From CAVTBT01 sp963733065 (GTDB lineage Bacteria > Actinomycetota > Thermoleophilia > Gaiellales > Gaiellaceae): a stretch of 64,000 bases of DNA. Each line of letters begins with the position of its first letter. The stretch's first letter is position 1. Where the stretch lies: positions 62,001 to 126,000 of the forward strand of contig CAVTBT010000003.1 of NCBI GenBank assembly GCA_963733065.1, written 5' to 3'. The notes below the pieces were generated by a model. The model did no database searches, had not been told where the DNA came from, and was given only the letters and a program-made list of their open reading frames with translations. The position numbers and the translations under genes were made by a program. This document shows, one piece after another, positions 16,127 through 22,800 of this stretch.

Positions 16127-16167
16127 CTGCTGCCCTATTGATCCACCCTACTTAGGTAGGACAGCAG
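16127..16167. repeat. Hairpin repeat family, copy 6 (core with new stem)
   Basis: Arms CTGCTGCCCTA (16127-16137) and TAGGACAGCAG (16157-16167) pair with one mismatch, enclosing TTGATCCACCCTACTTAGG. The loop matches the family core, but the stem sequence is unlike other copies. Confidence 0.6.
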
Positions 16168-16195
16168 GGCCCGGGCCCGTTTGTCGCCCATGTAG

Positions 16196-16221
16196 GGGAG
16201 GGCGGCTCTCGCCGCCCTCCC
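16196..16221. terminator. Strong hairpin downstream of collagen-like gene
   Basis: GGGAGGGCGGC, loop TCTC, GCCGCCCTCCC: a perfect 11-bp stem about 50 nt after the stop of the leftward collagen-like gene. There is no T-tract, so intrinsic termination is probable but not certain. Confidence 0.5.
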
Positions 16222-16268
16222 TCGTTCGCTGACGACGTTGTGCTCGTATTCGTCGTCGCGGCTCGCAC

Positions 16269-16886
16269 TCACGCCGGCGGGAAGAGGCCCTGATGGCAGA
16301 TCACGTAGGTCAGGCCGTTCGGCGCGGCCGACCGGAGATCGGGGATCGCGAACGTTGTCCTGCCGTCACCCCCGAACCGCGTCCCCAGCAAAGAGAACAG
16401 CGCCTGGTTCATGTTGATCGGCAACAGCCGTCCGTCCGCCTTGAGGCCGCTCGCCCGCGACGTGGCGGTCAACCAGACCTCGCCGAGGATGCACTCGCGC
16501 ACGTAAGACGAGTCGCCAGCGGTTCCCGTATCGGAGCCGAACCGGGAGTCCGGGCCCGATTGTCCGGGCGGGCCGGGCGGTCCTGGCTCTCCGTCTTCGC
16601 CGTCGACGCCGTCTTTGCCGGGGAGCCCTGGCTGTCCTGGCGACCCTGGCAAGCCTTGCGGCCCGGTCTGGCTCCAGCTGAGCGGGCTCTCGAGCTGGTT
16701 AGAGCACCGCTGCCCCTTCGCCGTATCGATCACCCGCACGACACCGCCGAGCTTCCCGTAACACGCGCTGATCGTCCCGTTACCCGCCGGAATCGCGGCG
16801 ACGCCAATGCCGGTGCCGGCAATGACGACGACGGTCGCGGCGACCGCAGCCACCTTCCATCTACGACGGATAGCCCTCATCCGCAC
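16269..16886 (-). CDS. Secreted collagen-like protein with phage tail-collar type C-terminal domain
   Basis: A 205-aa exported protein. Basic residues and a hydrophobic helix (VAAVAATVVVIAGTGIGVAA) at residues 11-31 form a signal or anchor. A Cys-containing segment follows (ACYGKLGGVVRVID), then about 13 uninterrupted Gly-X-Y triplets at 75-113, including GPPGPPGQSG. The last part (134-196) resembles the tail-collar fold, with DGRLLPINMNQALFSLLGTR and GGDGRTTFAIPDLR. A collagen triple helix would trimerise the chain, and the collar domain is typically trimeric too. A fibrous surface protein is likely. No other phage genes are nearby. Confidence 0.82.
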   Translation of the reverse strand: MRMRAIRRRWKVAAVAATVVVIAGTGIGVAAIPAGNGTISACYGKLGGVVRVIDTAKGQRCSNQLESPLSWSQTGPQGLPGSPGQPGLPGKDGVDGEDGEPGPPGPPGQSGPDSRFGSDTGTAGDSSYVRECILGEVWLTATSRASGLKADGRLLPINMNQALFSLLGTRFGGDGRTTFAIPDLRSAAPNGLTYVICHQGLFPPA

Positions 16887-17195
16887 GCTCCTTTCAGGAG
16901 CACATGCCCCACGTGATCGCCTGGCCGTGCAGGCTTCCTGCCCGGCCGGACGCCGGGGTCAGCAGGACCGCAGTCCCGACGCCGGAGCCCGACGTGTCTA
17001 CCACGCCAACAGCCGCGTCCTCGTGACCCAAACGGGTCAGTTTCGAACCTCGCCGGGTAGGCCGGTAAGGATATGGTCAGGTCGGCGCGGCGCCCCTACG
17101 CCTAACGATCCACGCTACTCAGGGGCGGAGCACGCGGCGCAAACACGGCAAGACTTCCCGCCGGCGGGACGGAGGCGCGGACGGGATCGGGCAGA
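16887..17195. other. Intergenic region, no gene seen
   Basis: This 309-nt gap separates the collagen-like gene from the MFS gene. It holds one repeat core at 17091-17127 and otherwise no convincing reading frame. Confidence 0.5.
17091..17127. repeat. Hairpin repeat family, copy 7
   Basis: Arms CGCCCCT (17091-17097) and AGGGGCG (17121-17127) enclose GCCTAACGATCCACGCTACTC, the family core. It ends about 70 nt past the MFS stop codon and could double as its terminator. Confidence 0.6.
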
Positions 17196-18608
17196 TCAGG
17201 CTGGGTGCCGCTGGAGCTTCGCGGGAAGAAGCAGCGCTGCCCCAAGGCCTACGAGCCCGATCATGATCAGCGCGGCCATCGCCCACGCGTATGCGTCGTT
17301 CCCCGTGGCGACGACGGAGACCAGGATCGTGCCGGCGATTGCGGTGCCGAACGAGGAGCCGAGGTTGGAGATGCTTCGCGACAGGCCCGAGATCTCGCCC
17401 TGGAGCGCCTCGGGGAAGCTCGACTGCACGACATTCACAGAGGGCGTGAGCATGACGCCGAGTCCGATGCCGACCAGCGCCAGCCCCGGCGTGAAAGCCC
17501 AGATGCTGTCCCAGGCCAGCACGAGCCCGAGCAGGATCGCGATCCCGCCGATCGTGACGACGAACCCGGCGACGATCAGCGTCCGCTGCGCGTACCGTTT
17601 TGCCAGGCGCGCCGCGGCGAGCGAGGAGAAGAGGATGCCGAGCGTGGCCGCGGTGAAGATCACGCCCGTCTTGATCGCGTTGTAGCCGCGGACCTCCTGC
17701 AGGAAGACGGAGACGACGAACGACACGCCCATGAGCATCAGCCACTGGACGTTCTGCGTGACAAGCGCGAGGTTGCACGTCCGGTTCTTGAAGAGGCCGG
17801 TCGAGAGCAGCGCCTCCTTCCCCGCGCGCTCGCGTGAGCGGATGAAGAGGAAGAACGCCAACAAGAAGAGCGCGCCGATGACGAGCAAGATCGCGAAGAG
17901 CCGGTTGTTGCTGCCGGCCTGGAGGATCCCGAAGACGACGCAGAACATGCCGGTCGCCGACAGGATTGCCCCGACCGCGTCGAAGGGACGCGTCGGATCC
18001 GGTTCGAGCGGATCGTCCAGGCGACGGCTCAGCAGCACGATCAGGCCGACGACGGCTGCCTGGAAGAGGAACGCCGCGCGCCAGCTGATCCCGGTCGTGA
18101 TCACGCCGCCGATCAGCGGCCCCGCCGCCGCGCCGATCCCTCCGAGCCCACTGATCACACCGAAGGCCCAGGCGCGAGATGTGAGATCGCCGAACCAGAG
18201 CGTGGCCAGGATGTAGACCGGTGGGATCAGCAGCGCCGTGCCGACGCCCTCGAGTACGGAGTTGCCGATGATCAACACCCCGAGGTTCGGCGAGATTGCG
18301 CTCAAGAGCGCCCCGGCACCGTAGAGCGAGAGCCCCCAGAGGAAGCATCGTTTGCGCCCCCAGCGGTCGGTCAGCTTGCTGCAGGGGATCATCAGGATCG
18401 CCATGATCAGGAGGAACAAGGTGATGGCGGTCTGCACGCCCTTGACGGTCGTGTCGAGGTCCTCGCTGATGTCCGTGATCATCACGTTCATGTTCGATCC
18501 TGCGAAGCTGCAGATGAACTGCGCCAGCGCGAGGGGAAGGATCAGCCGGCGCGCGGACGCGAGCGGACGCCCGCCCGGACTCCGCGCCTCCGCGTAACTC
18601 TCAGCCAT
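17196..18608 (-). CDS. MFS transporter, DHA2 (14-TM) family
   Basis: Proton-driven efflux pump of 470 aa with 14 predicted hydrophobic helices. The loop 2-3 motif DRWGRKRCFLWG (near residues 82-93) and the TM5-like motif GLGGIGAAAGPLIGG are diagnostic for drug:H+ antiporters. The helix-13 end and short C-terminus (LLLPAKLQRHPA) are normal. It is monocistronic. Substrate unknown; multidrug or organic-acid export are both possible. No regulator is adjacent. Confidence 0.92.
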   Translation of the reverse strand: MAESYAEARSPGGRPLASARRLILPLALAQFICSFAGSNMNVMITDISEDLDTTVKGVQTAITLFLLIMAILMIPCSKLTDRWGRKRCFLWGLSLYGAGALLSAISPNLGVLIIGNSVLEGVGTALLIPPVYILATLWFGDLTSRAWAFGVISGLGGIGAAAGPLIGGVITTGISWRAAFLFQAAVVGLIVLLSRRLDDPLEPDPTRPFDAVGAILSATGMFCVVFGILQAGSNNRLFAILLVIGALFLLAFFLFIRSRERAGKEALLSTGLFKNRTCNLALVTQNVQWLMLMGVSFVVSVFLQEVRGYNAIKTGVIFTAATLGILFSSLAAARLAKRYAQRTLIVAGFVVTIGGIAILLGLVLAWDSIWAFTPGLALVGIGLGVMLTPSVNVVQSSFPEALQGEISGLSRSISNLGSSFGTAIAGTILVSVVATGNDAYAWAMAALIMIGLVGLGAALLLPAKLQRHPA

Positions 18609-18932
18609 CTCGGTCCACGCCGGCGCGCCCGGGGGCCCACCCGGTCATGCAGGGATCGAAGTGACGCAGCATCGCTCCGGCCGATCCTTCCACGGCGACC
18701 GGCCGCGAGCAGCACGAACCGCCCGCACGTCTCGGACTGGTGACGGATTCCTGTGTGTGTCGTGGTAGGGCGTCGTGTCACCGCTGTGGAGCTCTGTTGA
18801 CGTCGTCCACCCAGCGAGCGGAAGCCCCAGACGTCCAGAAACTCCCAGTGCTCGTCGAGGATCGCGGCGTCTGGCGATCGCGCCTGCTCAGCATCGCCGG
18901 ACAGAACGGCCCGCGAGTTTCACATCAAGCCT
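18609..18932. other. Upstream region of MFS gene; inverted repeat copy, no gene
   Basis: This 324-nt gap has no supported gene. It contains the inverted repeat copy at 18884-18934 next to the dehydrogenase stop codon. The rest (18609-18880) presumably holds the MFS promoter, but no clear -35/-10 pair was identified. Confidence 0.45.
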
Positions 18933-18934
18933 CT
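18884..18934 (-). repeat. Hairpin repeat family, copy 8 (inverted)
   Basis: Read on the minus strand it gives GAGGCTTGATGTGAAACTCG, then CCGTTCTGTCC and GATGCTGAGCAGG, matching copy 1 (12703-12751) in inverse orientation. Copies 1 and 8 therefore bracket the small-gene islet. Confidence 0.55.
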
Positions 18935-19967
18935 AGCTGTGCTCGAGCAGCACCTTGGCGACGACGCCCTCGGGGGCGTCCATAAGCGCGAATGCATCCT
19001 CGAATTGCGCCGCGGGGAAGCGGTGCGTCACGATCGGCTCCAGGTCGACGAGGTCGCGCCGCAACAGGCGCATGACGTCCGACCAGTTCGAGGTGGCGTA
19101 CGAGCAGCTGCCGATGACCTGCATGTCGCCGAACATGATCCGGTCGGCCGGCAACTCGAGCGTGACACCGGCGCCCGCAATGCCGAGCAGCACGACGCGG
19201 CCGCCGGGGCGGACGAGCCGCGTCGCCAACTCGACCGCCGCCACCGCACCCGCGGTCTCGACTACGACGTCCAGGCCGCCGCCCAGCAGGCGGTGCGTCT
19301 CCTCCACCGCGTCCGACTCTCCGACGTGCACCGCGGCGTGTGCCCCGAGGCGTTCGGCGAATCCGAGCTCCTCCGGCCGGATGCCGTAGGCGAGCAGGGC
19401 GCCGGGGGCGCGCAGCCGCGCGAAGGTGACTGCGAGCGAGCCCAGCGTGCCGATGCCGATCACGCCGATCGTCTCGCCCGGCTGCGTCGCGGCGCGGTCG
19501 AGCGCCCGTAGGACGACCGACGCGGGCTCGACCAGCACGCCGGCGCCGAACGAGACTGCGTCCGGTAGCCGGTGCACGACATGGCGCGGCGCCAGGACGT
19601 ACTCGCCGTAGCCGCCGCCGCGGGTGAAGCCGAGCTGGTCGTAGTTCTCGCAGAGCTGTGTGTCGCCGGCCTTGCACCGCACGCAGCGGTTGCACGGAAT
19701 CATTCCCTCGCAGACGACGCGGTCGCCGGGCGCGAGATCGGCGACGCGCTCGCCCACCTCGGCGATCGTGCCGCTCCACTCATGGCCGGGGACGAGCGGA
19801 AAGCGCACCCAGCGAGGATCGGTCAAGCGGCCGATCACCATCTCGATGTCGGTCCGGCAGACGCCCGCGGCGCGGCTCCGCACGAGCACGTCGTCCGGGC
19901 CCGGCACCGGCGTCTCGACCTCGACCCACGCGACCTCGTGCGGGCGTTCGACGACGACCGCCTTCAC
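18933..19967 (-). CDS. Zinc-dependent alcohol dehydrogenase (MDR, threonine/sorbitol dehydrogenase-like)
   Basis: Medium-chain NAD(P)-dependent dehydrogenase of 344 aa. Catalytic zinc ligands are Cys37 (GVCRTD) and His62 (GHEWSG). The four structural-zinc cysteines are in CNRCVRCKAGDTQLC. The Rossmann motif is GVIGIGTLGSLA. The GTG start 19967 lies exactly 6 nt after TAGGGT on the minus strand, so it is probably leaderless. It is divergent from the RraA-like gene. Polyol or hydroxy-acid oxidation is likely; the substrate is not assignable. Confidence 0.92.
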   Translation of the reverse strand: MKAVVVERPHEVAWVEVETPVPGPDDVLVRSRAAGVCRTDIEMVIGRLTDPRWVRFPLVPGHEWSGTIAEVGERVADLAPGDRVVCEGMIPCNRCVRCKAGDTQLCENYDQLGFTRGGGYGEYVLAPRHVVHRLPDAVSFGAGVLVEPASVVLRALDRAATQPGETIGVIGIGTLGSLAVTFARLRAPGALLAYGIRPEELGFAERLGAHAAVHVGESDAVEETHRLLGGGLDVVVETAGAVAAVELATRLVRPGGRVVLLGIAGAGVTLELPADRIMFGDMQVIGSCSYATSNWSDVMRLLRRDLVDLEPIVTHRFPAAQFEDAFALMDAPEGVVAKVLLEHS

Positions 19968-19973
19968 GGTTTC

Positions 19974-19979
19974 ACCCTA
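19974..19979 (-). promoter_or_regulatory. Leaderless -10 hexamer for Zn-dehydrogenase
   Basis: TAGGGT followed by 6 nt and the GTG start codon, placing the expected transcription start on or next to the first base of the coding region. Confidence 0.5.
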
Positions 19980-19993
19980 TATCGTCCGCTCGC

Positions 19994-20638
19994 ATGACGA
20001 AGGAAGCCCGCTTCGAGGCGCTCTACACCGGCGCGCTCACTGACGTGCTCGACCGCCGCGGCTACCTGCGGCAGACCCTGCCGGCCGCGCTGGCGCCGCT
20101 CACGCCGGGCACCCGGTTGGCCGGACCGGCGTTCACCGTCGAGGGTCGCCCTCACGCCGACCACGGCTACGACGAGTCGATCCGCAAGATCCTGACCATG
20201 CTCGGCGACGTGCCGTCCGAGCACGTCGCGGTCTACCAGACCAACGACTCCGAGTCCGCCCAGTTCGGCGAGCTCTCCGCAACGTCGCTGCAGGCGCGCG
20301 GCTGCCGGGGCGTCGTCCTCGACGGCGGGTGCCGGGACGTCGACTACATCCGCGGCCTCGACTTCCCCGTCTTCTGCCGCTACACGACGCCGCAGGACTG
20401 CGTGCCCCGCTGGGAGCTGACCGCGACGAACGTGCCGGTGACGATCGGCGAGGTGCGGGTCGAGCCCGGCGACTGGGTGGTCGCCGACCACGACGGGATC
20501 GTGGTCGTCCCGGCCGCGATCGCGGAGGACGTGCTCGCCGAGGCCGAGCAGAAGGTGTCGGTCGAGAGCGAGATCCGCGTCGCGGTGCGCGACGGCGTGC
20601 GGCCGCTCGAGGCCTACGAGCGCTACGGCACGTTCTGA
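19994..20638 (+). CDS. RraA-like protein/4-hydroxy-4-methyl-2-oxoglutarate aldolase family
   Basis: A 214-aa member of the RraA fold, which includes HMG/CHA aldolases of protocatechuate and gallate catabolism. The family signature is present: GCRGVVLDGGCRDVDYIR, with the Asp and Arg that bind divalent metal and pyruvate enolate. A second conserved patch is DGIVVVPAAIAEDV. ATG 19994 is preceded by a TATCGT hexamer 8 nt upstream. Its stop overlaps the next ATG, so both are co-translated. A class II pyruvate aldolase is the best guess. Confidence 0.88.
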   Translation: MTKEARFEALYTGALTDVLDRRGYLRQTLPAALAPLTPGTRLAGPAFTVEGRPHADHGYDESIRKILTMLGDVPSEHVAVYQTNDSESAQFGELSATSLQARGCRGVVLDGGCRDVDYIRGLDFPVFCRYTTPQDCVPRWELTATNVPVTIGEVRVEPGDWVVADHDGIVVVPAAIAEDVLAEAEQKVSVESEIRVAVRDGVRPLEAYERYGTF

Positions 20639-21501
20639 TGCCCGCGAGCTTCGCCGACGGGCTCGACTACCGCATCGAGATCCCTTCCGTCGAGGGGCCC
20701 GAGGTGCTGCGCGCGGTGCTCGAGGAGGCCGATCGGCGCGACGTGCCGGTGCGCCGGGTGTCGCAGGGCTCGGGCGTGATGATGCTCACCGACGGCGAGA
20801 TCGAGGAGCTCGTCGGGCTCGGCGCGGAGGCCGGCGTCGAGATCTCGCTCTTCCTCGGTCCCCGCGGCGCGTGGTCGGTCGGCGGCCAGTCGCTCGTCAC
20901 CGCCGCGACCGGCGGCGTCGCCCACGGCGCGGCCGCTGTCGAATGGTGCGAGGCGGAGGCGCGCCGGGCGTGCACGCTCGGAATCCGCTCGTTCCTCGTC
21001 GCCGACCTCGGCGTGCTGGCGCGGCTCGGCGAGCTGCGCGCGGCCGGAGAGCTGCCGTCGTCGCTCCTCCTCAAGACGTCCGTGCTCCTGCCCTGCGCGA
21101 ATCCCGAGACTGCCAGGGTGCTCGAGCGGCTCGGAGCCGGCACGATCAACGTCGCCACCGACCTGAGCCCGGCGCAGCTCGGCGAGCTTCGCGCCGCCTG
21201 CTCTACGCCGCTCGACGTCTACGTCGAGGTGCCGGACGACCAGGGCGGCTTCGTCCGCTTCTACGAAGTGCCCGAGATCGTGCGCGCGGCCGCGCCGGTG
21301 TACGTCAAGCTCGGGCTGCGGAACGCCCCCAACATCTATCCGGTCGGACTCCATCTGGTGGACACGGCCGTGAAGCTCGGCCGCGAGCGCGTGCGGCGGG
21401 CGGAGCTCGTGCTGCGCCTGCTGCGCGAACGGGCGCCGGACCTGCGGGGCGGGCGGGGCGACGAGCGGCCGCCCGACCTGGCGATCCCCGAGCGGGCCTG
21501 A
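20638..21501 (+). CDS. Peptidase U32-like TIM-barrel protein, function uncertain
   Basis: A 287-aa protein co-translated with the RraA-like gene. The sequence runs through repeated beta-alpha units (VEISLFLGPRGAW, IRSFLVADLG, LLLKTSVLLPCANPETARVL, GTINVATDLSPAQL, PLDVYVEVPDD), consistent with a TIM barrel. The SVEGPEVLRAVLEEA and RVSQGSGVMMLTD stretches resemble proteins filed as U32 peptidases in actinobacteria. The U32 cysteine-containing signature is not evident, so proteolysis should not be assumed. An aldolase partner role with the RraA-like enzyme is possible. Confidence 0.62.
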   Translation: MPASFADGLDYRIEIPSVEGPEVLRAVLEEADRRDVPVRRVSQGSGVMMLTDGEIEELVGLGAEAGVEISLFLGPRGAWSVGGQSLVTAATGGVAHGAAAVEWCEAEARRACTLGIRSFLVADLGVLARLGELRAAGELPSSLLLKTSVLLPCANPETARVLERLGAGTINVATDLSPAQLGELRAACSTPLDVYVEVPDDQGGFVRFYEVPEIVRAAAPVYVKLGLRNAPNIYPVGLHLVDTAVKLGRERVRRAELVLRLLRERAPDLRGGRGDERPPDLAIPERA

Positions 21502-21626
21502 CGCCTCGTTTCCGTCTGCATCCCGGGCGCGAGCGACCGCTCGCCGCCAAGCCATGACCCTCGTGAGCCGGTTCTGAGGCGTTTGGGGCCACGAGTGGGC
21601 CGCGCCACCCCTTGGTCGTGTGCCGT

Positions 21627-21728
21627 TCAGGCCTGCCGGAGCAGGAACTCGTCGTTGTCGCTCGATGTGAGTGGGTCAACCGCGAACAGGCCGGTCGAGT
21701 CGAGGGTCGTGAAGCGGACGGTTCGCAT
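21627..21728 (-). CDS. Possible 33-residue peptide
   Basis: Short frame starting ATG 21728, preceded by AAAAGGAGACTTCG, a near-ideal Shine-Dalgarno. The peptide begins MRTVRFTTLDSTGLF and ends NDEFLLRQA. It has no Cys and no transmembrane segment; it is acidic in the centre (DPLTSSDNDE). It is too short for homology-based assignment. It might be a RiPP-type leader/core, a regulatory leader or chance. No modifying enzyme is adjacent. Confidence rests on the ribosome-binding site alone. Confidence 0.35.
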   Translation of the reverse strand: MRTVRFTTLDSTGLFAVDPLTSSDNDEFLLRQA

Positions 21729-21805
21729 CGAAGTCTCCTTTTCATGGACGGCTCCTGGAAAGCCGCCGTGCGATGTTCTCCTTCATCCCCTAGGACCTCG
21801 GACTG

Positions 21806-21849
21806 CCGTGCGGGATTCCTGCGGACTTCCGAGGCGGAAGCCCGCACGG
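21806..21849. terminator. GC-rich hairpin downstream of APH(6)-type gene
   Basis: CCGTGCGGG (21806-21814) pairs with CCCGCACGG (21841-21849), with a smaller TTCCG/CGGAA hairpin inside. Located about 50 nt past the stop of the leftward kinase gene. Confidence 0.45.
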
Positions 21850-21896
21850 GGTCGAGGAGCCTCCGCACATGGAGGCGTGCTCGGTGCCAGCGGGCC

Positions 21897-22781
21897 CTAG
21901 CGCGCGTCGAGCAGCCACCGGGCGCACGCGACGTGGAGGTCGTGCACGCCCTCGGTGTCGACGCCCCACGCGAGCGCGTGCGCGATGCCCCAGCCGCGCA
22001 GGCGCTCGCGGTCGAGCGCGAGCTCGCCGGCGAGCAGGTCGAGCCGGCGGCGGATGCGACCGACCGGATCGGAGTCCAGCGCCAGCTCGGGGCGCCGGTC
22101 ACGGAGCAGCGACGCCGCGTCGAAGGCCGGGTCGCCGACCAGCGGCTTCGGGTCGATCGCCAGCCAGCCCCGGTGGGAGCGCAGGATGTTGCCGCCGTGG
22201 AAGTCCTGGTGGAGGACGACCTCCTCCGACGGCGAGGAGCCCAGCTCCTGGAGCGCCGAGACGGCCGCGTCGAGGAGCGGCCGCTCGAACGGCTGGGCAA
22301 GGCCGGTCCAGCGGCGAGGCAGCTCCTCGGCCCAACGCTCCGCCTCCTCGCGCAGTGGATGGATGGGGCCGCCAGCCGGCGCGTGCCGCCGCAGGCGACG
22401 CAGCAGGCCGGCCGCGATCGGCAGCGCCTCGTGCTCGGGCAGCGACCAGAGCTGCGTGCCGGGATCGCAGCGCTCGACGAGGAGCGCCGCCCGTTCGTCG
22501 TCGCGCTCCAGCAGCCGCGCCGCCCCGTTGCCGTCCCACCACGCGAGCGCGTCCGCCTCGTGCTCGGTCTCTCGATCCGGGAAGTTGAGCTTCAGCACGG
22601 CCGGCGAGTCGTCGGCACGCGTGGCGCGCAGCGCCAGCGAGGCGTGCGAGCCCGCGAATGCCTCTCCGAGCTCGAGCTCCCAGGCCTCCGCGCACTCGGC
22701 CGCGAGCCGGGGGAGCCCGTCGAGCCAGGCCGCGCCGCCGGGTTGCGATCGCCACCAGTCCAGACCGCCCGGGAGCCTCAC
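21897..22781 (-). CDS. Aminoglycoside/hydroxyurea phosphotransferase family (APH(6)-type) kinase
   Basis: A 294-aa kinase-fold protein related to streptomycin 6-kinases. The catalytic loop VLHQDFHGGNIL and the metal-binding IDPKPLVGDPAFDAASLLRD are hallmarks of the group, with a GTG start at 22781. Whether it modifies an antibiotic or a house-keeping metabolite is unknown; chromosomal homologues are common in actinobacteria and often do not confer resistance. It is divergent from malate synthase, with starts 19 nt apart, sharing a compact promoter region. Confidence 0.85.
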   Translation of the reverse strand: MRLPGGLDWWRSQPGGAAWLDGLPRLAAECAEAWELELGEAFAGSHASLALRATRADDSPAVLKLNFPDRETEHEADALAWWDGNGAARLLERDDERAALLVERCDPGTQLWSLPEHEALPIAAGLLRRLRRHAPAGGPIHPLREEAERWAEELPRRWTGLAQPFERPLLDAAVSALQELGSSPSEEVVLHQDFHGGNILRSHRGWLAIDPKPLVGDPAFDAASLLRDRRPELALDSDPVGRIRRRLDLLAGELALDRERLRGWGIAHALAWGVDTEGVHDLHVACARWLLDAR

Positions 22782-22787
22782 CGCCTT

Positions 22788-22793
22788 TACGAT
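22788..22793 (+). promoter_or_regulatory. Leaderless -10 hexamer for malate synthase
   Basis: TACGAT, 7 nt, then the GTG start at 22801. No Shine-Dalgarno is present between them. Confidence 0.45.
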
Positions 22794-22800
22794 CGCAGAC

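Larger units (their letters stand above)
21502..21896. other. Intergenic region with a possible 33-aa peptide and a hairpin
   Basis: This 395-nt gap lies between convergent genes. It holds the short leftward frame at 21627-21728 with a good ribosome-binding site, and a GC-rich hairpin at 21806-21849. Nothing else convincing was found. Confidence 0.5.

Noticed and set aside
16269..16886. Prophage or tailocin remnant, based on the tail-collar domain.
   Set aside because: No other structural, lysis, integrase or packaging genes lie within the window.
12700..17130. Integron-like cassette array with attC sites (small genes separated by hairpin repeats).
   Set aside because: Only some copies carry a GTTAGGC/GCCTAAC-like end, and no copy has the paired RYYYAAC...GTTRRRY core sites at attC spacing. 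Genes are in both orientations and no integrase is present.
18740..18985. Small plus-strand frame (81 aa) upstream of the MFS gene.
   Set aside because: It is a translation of the inverted repeat copy (GQNGPRVSHQASSCA), with the same pattern appearing in the copy-1 region on the other strand; it also overlaps the dehydrogenase end.
20638..21501. True U32 collagenase-type peptidase.
   Set aside because: The characteristic U32 cysteine signature is not seen; only the general barrel pattern and actinobacterial annotation habit support it, so no protease activity was claimed.
21897..22781. Acquired antibiotic-resistance gene (streptomycin 6-kinase).
   Set aside because: The family match is real, but base composition equals the neighbours and no mobile element is near; a chromosomal metabolic kinase is equally likely.
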